Source of the DNA: an uncultured Lachnospiraceae bacterium
Lineage (GTDB): Bacteria; Bacillota; Clostridia; Lachnospirales; Lachnospiraceae
Direction of reading: 5' to 3'
DNA: 5,228 bases
NCBI GenBank assembly: GCA_947003375.1
Contig: CAMQOJ010000327.1
Coordinates: 1 to 5,228 of the forward strand
A model generated the notes under the pieces. The model saw nothing but the letters and a program-made list of their open reading frames with translations, had not been told where the DNA came from and searched no databases. Positions 1 to 5,228 of this stretch are shown here, piece by piece; position 1 is the first letter of the stretch, and every line of letters begins with the position of its first letter. The position numbers and the translations under genes are program-made.

Positions 1-46
1 TACACGAGTCTCTTCGTCGGCAGCGTCAGATGTGTATAAGAGACAG
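1..46 (+). other. Untrimmed Illumina P5 / Nextera (Tn5) adapter, not genomic
   Basis: Bases 28-46 are exactly the 19-bp Tn5 mosaic end AGATGTGTATAAGAGACAG. Bases 14-27 are the Nextera read-1 extension TCGTCGGCAGCGTC. Bases 1-5 (TACAC) match the 3' end of the P5 oligo, which leaves bases 6-13 (GAGTCTCT) as an 8-base i5 index in the expected place. The whole block is therefore library-construction sequence carried into the assembly. Real genomic sequence starts at about base 47. The block creates two spurious peptide ends: MCIRDR on the plus strand and LSLIHI at the end of a minus-strand frame (26-220). A genomic Tn5 or IS50 end is very unlikely because the read-1 extension and index spacing are also present. 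Confidence 0.98.
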
Positions 47-47
47 A

Positions 48-1610
48 TCCACAGCCATCATACTGAAAAACCATAAGCTGAAATTTGCCGCTCTGCTGAT
101 GGCATTTTCTTTCATATCCTTTGCGCTGCCGTTGGCCGCGCCCTTTATGATACAGTCTATCATGGGAAAAATAGAAAATGGCATGAGCGTAACGCCATTG
201 ATGATATTTCTATTGACCATGGCGTCCTTATTCCTTCTCGTGTTGGATTACATGATAAATGTATATGGAAATGTCATGTGCGCAAACCTTATTTACAGGG
301 GCTCGGCGGAGCTGTATAAGGATTTGTTTGCCCTGCCCTACGGGGAGAGGGAAGCAAAATACAAGGAGGAAGACCTGCTCCAGAATATTACCGCGTTTAC
401 CGATTCCGCCCTCTCACTGTGGGTCATGATTATCAGATTCGGAATCAGCGTGGTGGTAATCGGTGTGCTGTTGATGCTGTCGGTGAATGTGCATTATACG
501 GTTTCGTTTTTTATCCTGGCTCACATAGGCGTCACGATTCTTGCGGGCAAAAAAATCAACGGCATATCCGAAACATATGCGTCCCGGCTCCAGGGCCTTG
601 AAGCGGAAAAAAATAAAAATATCGAAGAGCTTATGTATAAAGCGGATTTTATCAATATGAACAGTCTGCAAAGCGTCCTGAAAAACCGTTTCGACCAGAC
701 CAGAAGGGATATTTTCCGCGTTCAGGCCCAGCAACTAAACAAGGATAATCTTTATCGTTCTCTGCATAGTGTAATCAGTGAGCTGGTAAGCGGATTCATT
801 TATCCTGTTTTAGGATGCCTGCCCGGCAGCGTGGAGATATCAGGCGGAAAGCTGGCCTCCGTTAAGAGCATTATTGCGGAGTCGGGAAGCCAGACCCAGA
901 GCATGCAGCAGATGGCGGCATATATCCCATATAATACCGTTCCGATCGACAATGGAAAGGCGCTTTTCGGTCTGAAAAGACAAAAGAAATCTCAAAATCA
1001 TCAAAATGGCTGCGCTCTGGCGATTGACGGGCTATGCTTTGAAGCGGAGGGCAGAAAAATCCTGCGGGATATCAATTTAAGCATAGAAGAAGGGGAGCAT
1101 ATAGCGATAATGGGGGAAAACGGCAGCGGAAAATCTACATTGCTCCGCTGCATGATGGGAATGTACGCGCCCACATCCGGCAGCGTAACGGTGTTTGGCA
1201 GATCCCCGGCAAATGATTCGGAATATTTCAGGGAAAACCATGTTTTTGCATATATGCCCGCCGCCGCCCGGCTTTACGAAACTGCCATTGACGACAATAT
1301 TTCAATGGGCAGTTTCAGTGAGATAAGCCTGGAGAAAATCAAGGACGCCACAGGGGTCTCTGATTTTTCGGATCGTGGGATTTCTTCCATAACTGAGCTT
1401 TCAGGAGGAGAGCAGCAGAGAGTGAATGCCGCCAGGGCCTTTTCCAACAGCGATGCGAAAATCATCCTTCTTGACGAGCCTACAGCGGCCCTGGACGGGG
1501 AACACGCCGGGAAGCTGATGGATTATATAAGGAGTAGCAGGGCTACGGTTGTTTACACCACCCACCGTGAGGAAGAGGCGGCATTTGCCGACAGGGTCAT
1601 TCGGTTGTGA
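48..1610 (+). CDS. ABC exporter, fused permease-ATPase (5'-truncated by adapter)
   Basis: This is a type IV (ABC-B-like) half-transporter: an N-terminal transmembrane domain fused to a C-terminal ATPase, normally working as a homo- or heterodimer in the cytoplasmic membrane. About 520 native residues remain. The frame opens upstream with an ATG at 30, but its first six codons (MCIRDR) are adapter. The true start is lost, and probably only some ten to twenty residues are missing because TM1 is intact. Numbering from that ATG, hydrophobic segments lie near 18-45, 57-80, 127-150 and 155-172. TM5/TM6 (about 245-300) are weak and polar. In the ATPase, Walker A is GENGSGKST (362-370), the signature is LSGGEQQR (457-464), Walker B is IILLDEP (478-484) with catalytic Glu483, the D-loop is AALD, and the switch His is 512. 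Two positions are atypical: the Q-loop reads MPA where exporters have xPQ, and no aromatic A-loop residue is seen near 339. Substrate is unknown; peptides, drugs or lipids are all possible. No partner gene is in view. GC is lower than in the rest of the window. Confidence 0.9.
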   Translation, partial: STAIILKNHKLKFAALLMAFSFISFALPLAAPFMIQSIMGKIENGMSVTPLMIFLLTMASLFLLVLDYMINVYGNVMCANLIYRGSAELYKDLFALPYGEREAKYKEEDLLQNITAFTDSALSLWVMIIRFGISVVVIGVLLMLSVNVHYTVSFFILAHIGVTILAGKKINGISETYASRLQGLEAEKNKNIEELMYKADFINMNSLQSVLKNRFDQTRRDIFRVQAQQLNKDNLYRSLHSVISELVSGFIYPVLGCLPGSVEISGGKLASVKSIIAESGSQTQSMQQMAAYIPYNTVPIDNGKALFGLKRQKKSQNHQNGCALAIDGLCFEAEGRKILRDINLSIEEGEHIAIMGENGSGKSTLLRCMMGMYAPTSGSVTVFGRSPANDSEYFRENHVFAYMPAAARLYETAIDDNISMGSFSEISLEKIKDATGVSDFSDRGISSITELSGGEQQRVNAARAFSNSDAKIILLDEPTAALDGEHAGKLMDYIRSSRATVVYTTHREEEAAFADRVIRL

Positions 1611-1658
1611 GGCAGGCCGATTTCCCGGGGGAGGAGGATTCGCTTCTGACAGGGAGGC
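1611..1658. other. Short convergent intergenic gap
   Basis: These 48 bp separate the stop codon of the ABC transporter (TGA at 1608-1610) from the stop codon of the histidine kinase on the other strand (TGA complement at 1659-1661). I looked for a bidirectional terminator and found no GC-rich stem with a T-run on either strand. The stretch is purine-rich on the plus strand (a GGGGGAGGAGG block). It marks the point where base composition changes from the lower-GC transporter to the GC-rich genes on the right. Confidence 0.7.
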
Positions 1659-3086
1659 TCAGTCCTCGTCGTCATTGCTGTCAGCCAGAAGCAATGAGAA
1701 GATGAACTCGCTTCCCGCCCCCTCCGTGCTGATCACGTTGATGTGCTCCCCGTGGCAGTTTATGATTTCCTTCACGATGGACAGGCCCAGCCCGGTGCCC
1801 TTCTTGTCCTTGCCCCGGGAGTAGTCCGATTTGTAGAATCTGTCCCAAATCAGCTTCAGATCCTCCTTGGGGATGCCGATGCCGGTGTCCTTGACGGAGA
1901 CGAACAGTTTATTCTTTTTCACGGAAGTCTCCACCTTGATGACGGAGTCGTGGTGGCTGAACTTGATCGCATTGTCCAGCAGGTTGTAGAGCACCTGCTG
2001 GATTTTTTCCATATCCGCGTTCACGTACATCTCGTCCCCGGTGAGAATCATCTCGATGGCGATGGTCTTCTTCCGGCAGGTCCCCTCAAAGGACGCGGCG
2101 GTGCTGCGGATGATGCCGTTGATGTCGAAATCCGCCCGCTTCAAGAGCATCCCCTTGGTGTTCAGGTTGTTCAGGGACAGCAGGCTGTTGGTGAGCTTGG
2201 TGAGGCGCTCCGTCTCGGTGAGGACGATGTTCAGGTACTTGTCATGCATCTCCGGAGGGATGGTGCCGTCGATCATGGCCTCCAGGTAGCCTCGGATGGA
2301 GGTCAGGGGGGAGCGGAAGTCGTGGGACACATTGGCCACGAACTTCTTCTGGTCGTCCTCCGCGCTGGCAATCTGGCTGGCCATGTAGTTCAGGCACACC
2401 GCCAGGTAGCCGATCTCATCGTCGCTCTCCACCTGGAATTCATAGTGCATGTTCCCGGCGGCGTACTGCTCCGTGGCGTAGGTGATCTTCCGCAGGGGAA
2501 TGTACACCATCTCCGTGAAGAAGATCAGGATGATCAGGGACAGGAGCAGCAGGATGACCAAAGTGATGTAGGAGATGTTCAGCATCCGGTTGCAGGAATC
2601 CTCGATCCGCAGCATGTCGCAGTGGATGACCACATAGCCCTTCACCATGTACTGGAAGGTGATGGGGGAGAAGACGCTGAGCATCTTCGAGTCGAAGTTG
2701 CCGAAGAAATCGTTCACCATGTAGTAGGAGCCGCCGGTGGCCGTAGGGTCGAAGTTTTCGATTACAATTTCGTCTTCTACATTCAGGGAGGCCCCCGTGT
2801 CCAGCACCAGGCGGCCCGAGGGATTGATGATGCGGATGGTGGAGTCCAGGTAGAGGGCCAGGGAGTCCAGCTGGTCCTTCACCGTCTCCAGGTCCGTCTC
2901 GCTGGCGTAGAGCCCTGTGGCGTAGGTGTCGGAGATGCGGGTGGCCTCCAGGTAGAGGTCCTCCGCCTTCTCCCGGATCAGGTGGTCCCTGGTCATACTG
3001 GGCACAAAGGTGGTGACGATGATGAAGCTGAACACGCCGAAGATGAAGTAGGCCAGTATGAACTTCAGGTAGAGGGTCTTCTTCAT
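1659..3086 (-). CDS. HAMP-domain sensor histidine kinase
   Basis: A membrane-bound, 475-residue kinase that autophosphorylates in response to an unknown signal and phosphorylates the regulator encoded just upstream. TM1 is at about residues 6-28. An extracytoplasmic sensor of about 140 residues follows (30-169); its RIINPSGRLVLDT stretch resembles the single-Cache/PAS-like folds of related kinases. TM2 is near 170-192 and HAMP near 193-245. The HisKA H-box is VSHDFRSPLTS with the phosphoacceptor His255. The HATPase_c domain shows the N-box (QVLYNLLDNAIKFS, 364-377), G1 (DTGIGIP, 400-406), F-box (WDRFYKSD) and G2 (KGTGLGLS, 429-436). All catalytic elements are present, so it should be active. 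The ATG is chosen because it overlaps the regulator stop as ATGA and has GAGGTG eight bases upstream. The protein ends in an acidic tail (DSNDDED). The architecture is WalK/PhoR/ResE-like, but the sequence alone does not justify a specific symbol. Confidence 0.95.
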   Translation of the reverse strand: MKKTLYLKFILAYFIFGVFSFIIVTTFVPSMTRDHLIREKAEDLYLEATRISDTYATGLYASETDLETVKDQLDSLALYLDSTIRIINPSGRLVLDTGASLNVEDEIVIENFDPTATGGSYYMVNDFFGNFDSKMLSVFSPITFQYMVKGYVVIHCDMLRIEDSCNRMLNISYITLVILLLLSLIILIFFTEMVYIPLRKITYATEQYAAGNMHYEFQVESDDEIGYLAVCLNYMASQIASAEDDQKKFVANVSHDFRSPLTSIRGYLEAMIDGTIPPEMHDKYLNIVLTETERLTKLTNSLLSLNNLNTKGMLLKRADFDINGIIRSTAASFEGTCRKKTIAIEMILTGDEMYVNADMEKIQQVLYNLLDNAIKFSHHDSVIKVETSVKKNKLFVSVKDTGIGIPKEDLKLIWDRFYKSDYSRGKDKKGTGLGLSIVKEIINCHGEHINVISTEGAGSEFIFSLLLADSNDDED

Positions 3087-3793
3087 GTATTGCGCACCTC
3101 GAATTTATAGCCCACGCCCCAGATGGTGGTTATCTTCCAGTTGGCGTGGTCCTTGATCTTCTCCCGGAGGCGCTTGATGTGCACGTCCACGGTGCGGGTG
3201 TCCCCCACGTACTCGTATCCCCAGATCTGGTCCAGGAGCTGCTCCCTGGTGAAGACATGATTGGGGGAGGAGGCCAGGAAATACAAAAGCTCCAGCTCCT
3301 TGGGCGGCATGTCCACGGTGCGCCCCATGTAGAGCACGGAATAGTTGGTCAGGTTCACGGACAGGTCCGCGTACTGCACGCATTTGTCGGCGCTGGCAGC
3401 GGGAGAGGGCGCGGGGGCGGCGGGCTTGTAGCGGCGCAGCACGGCCTTGGCCCTGGCCACCAGCTCCTTGGTGTCGAAGGGCTTTTCGATGTAATCGTCC
3501 GCGCCCAGCTCCAGCCCCAGGACCTTGTCGAAGATCTCGCCCTTGGCGGAGAGCATGATGATGGGCACGGTGTACTTGTTCCGCACTTCCCGGCAGACCT
3601 GGTAGCCGTCCATGCCGGGGAGCATGATGTCCAGCAGGATCAGATTGGGGGAAAAACTCTCCATGGCGGGCATCACGGATTCCCCGTCATTGACGATCAG
3701 GGTCTCGTAGCATTCCTTGGTGAGGTAGAGGGCTATCAGTTCGGCGATGTTGTTGTCGTCGTCTACTATCAGGATTTTCTGTTTATTTACCAT
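3083..3793 (-). CDS. OmpR/PhoB-family response regulator transcription factor
   Basis: A 236-residue cytoplasmic DNA-binding regulator, the partner of the kinase that follows it. The receiver domain (about 4-118) has the acidic pocket Asp11/Asp12, phosphoacceptor Asp55 (in LILLDIMLPGMDG), Ser82 in the switch position and Lys104 in the EKPF motif. A Pro/Ala-rich linker (AAPAPSPAASA, about 125-135) joins it to an OmpR-type winged helix (about 138-232). That domain has the recognition-helix region GDTRTVDVHIKRLREKI and the C-terminal hairpin TIWGVGYKFE. The start at 3793 (MVNKQKILIVDDD) is supported by AGGAG eight bases upstream and by the family length. The same frame stays open to 3988, but that extension is a Pro/Gly/Arg-rich translation of GC-rich spacer and is not used. 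The stop overlaps the kinase ATG by four bases (ATGA). Target promoters cannot be identified here. Confidence 0.96.
   Translation of the reverse strand: MVNKQKILIVDDDNNIAELIALYLTKECYETLIVNDGESVMPAMESFSPNLILLDIMLPGMDGYQVCREVRNKYTVPIIMLSAKGEIFDKVLGLELGADDYIEKPFDTKELVARAKAVLRRYKPAAPAPSPAASADKCVQYADLSVNLTNYSVLYMGRTVDMPPKELELLYFLASSPNHVFTREQLLDQIWGYEYVGDTRTVDVHIKRLREKIKDHANWKITTIWGVGYKFEVRNT
3095..3100 (-). promoter_or_regulatory. Ribosome binding site of the histidine kinase
   Basis: On the minus strand, GAGGTG lies eight bases before the kinase ATG and inside the last codons of the regulator. Together with the ATGA overlap it fixes the kinase start and suggests translational coupling of the pair. 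Confidence 0.7.
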
Positions 3794-3801
3794 GTTTCCT
3801 G

Positions 3802-3806
3802 CTCCT
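3802..3806 (-). promoter_or_regulatory. Ribosome binding site of the response regulator
   Basis: On the minus strand, AGGAG sits eight bases before the ATG at 3793. It decides in favour of the internal MVNKQ start over the 65-codon longer open frame that begins at 3988. Confidence 0.8.
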
Positions 3807-3863
3807 AATTTTTTATTACTGGTTCCGGATTTATTCTGTAGGCGGGCTGACGGCACCCGGTAA
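3807..3863 (-). promoter_or_regulatory. Possible promoter region of the regulator-kinase pair (weak)
   Basis: Directly upstream of the regulator, the minus strand changes from very GC-rich spacer to an AT-rich stretch of about 40 bp containing TACAGAATAAAT and AGTAATAAAAAATT. TTACCG (3863-3858) and TACAGA (3840-3835) are 17 bp apart, but each matches only about half of the sigma-A -35 and -10 consensus. The composition shift is seen directly. The promoter call is an inference, and the exact hexamers are not reliable. Confidence 0.25.
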
Positions 3864-3938
3864 CCTGCTCCGGGCGCTTCCATGCCCTTTCGGGAGCCGG
3901 GCGGGCCGCAGGAAGGCGGCTGCGCCGGGCTGGTGTCT

Positions 3939-3955
3939 CGGAGGGACAGCCTCCG
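3939..3955 (-). repeat. Perfect 6-bp inverted repeat (hairpin) downstream of mutS2
   Basis: CGGAGG and CCTCCG flank a 5-base spacer, which gives a compact GC hairpin in RNA of either strand. It lies 56 bases past the MutS2 stop. No T-run follows it on the minus strand, so it does not meet the usual intrinsic-terminator pattern. It could stabilise the mutS2 3' end or be chance in GC-rich sequence. Confidence 0.35.
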
Positions 3956-4011
3956 GCCATGGGGGCTGCGGGGCGGAGCGTCCGGCACGGCTCCGGGGGT
4001 ATCTGCGGGGC

Positions 4012-5228
4012 TTACTTGAAGGTGACGATGGTGACGCCGGAGTCCCCCTCGCCGTACTCGCCCAGGCGGTATTCCTTTACGTATTTCAGGCGCTTGAGAT
4101 GCCCGTGTACGGCATTGCGCAGGGCACCTGTCCCTTTTCCGTGCACCACCCGGACGCTTGGCAGATGGGCCAGGTAGGCATCGTCCAGGTATTTGTCCAG
4201 AAGCGCCAGGGCCTCGTCCACGGTCTTGCCCAGGAGGTTGATCTCCGTGGAGATGGACATGGTCTTGGACATCTTCATCTTGCCGGAGCGGTCACCGCCG
4301 CCGCTGCGCTGGAGCTTGGGGGTGGTGACGGTCTCCTCCTGTACGTAGATCAGGTCTTTTACATTGGTGTGGGTGCGGATGATGCCGCACTGGACGAACA
4401 GCGCCCCCTTGGCGTCCGGCAGGGTGCTGACAGTGCCCGTCAGGCCCATGGAGACTATCTTCACGGCGTCTCCTTTTTTCAGCTTCTTCGGGTCGATGGC
4501 CTTCTTCTCCGGGGCTTTCAGGCCGCCGTTCAATGAGAGGCTGCCGCCGACGGAGAGATGGTCGTTCTTCTCGCTTATCTTGTCCCGCACCTTCTGGCGC
4601 TTCTTCTCCAGCTCCCGGATGTCCGCGCCGGCGCCTGCCTTGTGGAAGTCCCGTATGGTCTCGTCGGCCACCTCCTTGGCCTCCTGGAGGATCTCCCTGG
4701 CCTTTTCGTTGGCCTCCCGGAGGATCCGGTCCTTGGCCTGGTCGATCTTGTCGTTCTTCTGCTGGAGCTGCTCCTGGAGGAGGCGGATGCTCTCCTTATG
4801 CCGGGCGATTTCCAACTGCTCCTTCTCGATGGTGATCCGGCTCTGCTCCAGGTCGGCGATTACGTCCTCGAAGGTCTTGTCCTCCTTGCCGATTTGTTCC
4901 CTGGCGGCATCTATGATCTCCTCCGACAGCCCCAGCTTGGCGGAGATGGCGAAGGCGTTGCTCTTCCCGGGGATGCCGATCAGCAGCCTGTAGGTGGGCT
5001 GCAGGGTCTCCACGTTGAACTCGCAGCAGGCGTTCTCCACAAAGGAGGTGGAGAGGGCGTAGATTTTCAGCTCGCTGTAGTGGGTGGTGGCCATGGTGCG
5101 GATGCCCCTGTCGTGGAGGTAGTTCAGCACCGCGATGGCCAGGGCCGCGCCCTCGGTGGGGTCTGTCCCCGCCCCCAGCTCATCGAAGAGGCAGAGGGAA
5201 TCCGCGTCCGCATGGTTCAGGATGTGGA
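4012..5228 (-). CDS. mutS2: Endonuclease MutS2, C-terminal half (partial at window edge)
   Basis: The frame runs to the right edge, so only the last 404 residues are present; a full MutS2 is about 790. The visible part starts in the MutS-type ATPase: Walker B LCLFDELGAGTDPTEGAA (residues 11-28) and the H-motif ATTHYSEL (46-53). A long charged coiled coil follows (about 101-222), then a KOW-like domain (about 246-297, KKGDAVKIVSMGLTGTVS) and a complete Smr domain (about 329-404) with HGKGTGALR (362-370). In other Firmicutes MutS2 binds collided ribosomes and splits them for rescue, and it has also been linked to suppressing homologous recombination; Smr can act as a nuclease. The first Smr motif, usually LDLR/LDLH-G, here reads INLLG. 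The GTG at 5130 is not the start, because conserved ATPase sequence continues upstream in frame. It is the first gene of the minus-strand run and ends 218 bp before the regulator. Confidence 0.95.
   Translation of the reverse strand, partial: HILNHADADSLCLFDELGAGTDPTEGAALAIAVLNYLHDRGIRTMATTHYSELKIYALSTSFVENACCEFNVETLQPTYRLLIGIPGKSNAFAISAKLGLSEEIIDAAREQIGKEDKTFEDVIADLEQSRITIEKEQLEIARHKESIRLLQEQLQQKNDKIDQAKDRILREANEKAREILQEAKEVADETIRDFHKAGAGADIRELEKKRQKVRDKISEKNDHLSVGGSLSLNGGLKAPEKKAIDPKKLKKGDAVKIVSMGLTGTVSTLPDAKGALFVQCGIIRTHTNVKDLIYVQEETVTTPKLQRSGGGDRSGKMKMSKTMSISTEINLLGKTVDEALALLDKYLDDAYLAHLPSVRVVHGKGTGALRNAVHGHLKRLKYVKEYRLGEYGEGDSGVTIVTFK

Larger units (their letters stand above)
3794..4011 (-). 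other. GC-rich intergenic region between mutS2 and the regulator
   Basis: These 218 bp between the MutS2 stop and the regulator start hold no convincing gene. The part next to mutS2 (about 3841-4011) is strongly GC-rich and contains several short inverted repeats. The 40 or so bp next to the regulator are AT-rich. No intrinsic terminator with a U-run is visible for mutS2, so transcription could read through into the regulator. A leader RNA or an independent promoter is also possible. Confidence 0.6.

Noticed and set aside
28..46. A genuine Tn5/IS50 transposon end.
   Set aside because: The mosaic end is joined to the Nextera read-1 extension, an 8-base index gap and the P5 tail, which is the layout of a sequencing library and not of a transposon.
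1611..1658. A bidirectional terminator between the convergent genes.
   Set aside because: No stem with a flanking T-run could be drawn on either strand.
2300..2345. HDFRSP in the kinase H-box instead of HELRTP as a possible loss of function.
   Set aside because: Asp keeps the acidic residue after the phosphoacceptor His, and this variant is familiar among Clostridia kinases. The rest of the catalytic core is intact.
1743..3110. A 455-codon open frame on the plus strand, antisense to the histidine kinase.
   Set aside because: It mirrors the codon bias of the GC-rich kinase. Its translation is a low-complexity mix of Val, Asp, Gln, His and Gly with no domain, while the opposite strand encodes a complete kinase with all motifs.
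3146..3808. A 220-codon open frame on the plus strand, antisense to the response regulator.
   Set aside because: Same shadow effect: Gly/His/Val-rich translation without a recognisable fold, opposite a complete regulator.
3794..3988. A 65-residue N-terminal extension of the response regulator.
   Set aside because: The added sequence is Pro/Gly/Arg-rich spacer translation. The start at 3793 has a good ribosome site and gives the normal receiver-domain N-terminus.
4533..4835. Plus-strand open frame rich in Pro, Arg and Ser.
   Set aside because: It is antisense to the coiled-coil part of MutS2. Its composition reflects the GC-rich Glu/Lys/Gln codons on the other strand.
5128..5130. GTG at 5130 as the start of a 372-residue MutS2.
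   Set aside because: The same frame continues upstream to the window edge with the conserved DELGAGTDPTEGAA Walker B region, so the gene is cut by the window.

Overview
This window looks like the left end of a draft or metagenomic contig from a Clostridia-type Firmicute, most plausibly a gut Lachnospiraceae. That assignment rests on protein character: the MutS2 C-terminus, the HDFRSP-type H-box of the kinase and the OmpR-type regulator. No rRNA, tRNA or other marker is present to confirm it. The first 46 bases are not biological. They are the tail of an Illumina P5 oligo, an 8-base index and a Nextera/Tn5 adapter that was not trimmed.

Layout. Bases 1-46 are adapter. Bases 48-1610 (+) encode a fused permease-ATPase ABC exporter that has lost its true N-terminus at the adapter junction. 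After a 48-bp convergent gap, three genes occupy the minus strand. Reading in the direction of transcription (right to left) they are: the C-terminal half of MutS2 (4012-5228, cut by the window edge), a 218-bp GC-rich intergenic region, an OmpR/PhoB-type response regulator (3083-3793) and its HAMP-containing sensor histidine kinase (1659-3086). The regulator and kinase share an ATGA stop/start overlap and should be translationally coupled.

How the genes work together. The kinase senses something outside the membrane through an extracytoplasmic domain of about 140 residues. It autophosphorylates on His255 and passes the phosphate to Asp55 of the regulator, which binds DNA through a winged helix. 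The signal and target genes cannot be read from this window. MutS2 is a separate housekeeping factor (ribosome rescue, DNA or RNA transactions) that may or may not share a transcript with the pair. The ABC exporter runs the other way, has visibly lower GC (about 45 percent by hand sampling, against about 60 percent or more for the rest) and has unusual residues at two nucleotide-binding positions. It may be a genomic insertion, an ordinary low-GC gene or, since the contig end is demonstrably artefactual, part of a chimeric assembly.

I found no CRISPR array, RNA gene, insertion sequence or clearly new system. The most useful points are the adapter artefact and the false gene start it creates, the composition break near 1611, the degenerate A-loop and Q-loop of the transporter, and the atypical first Smr motif of MutS2.
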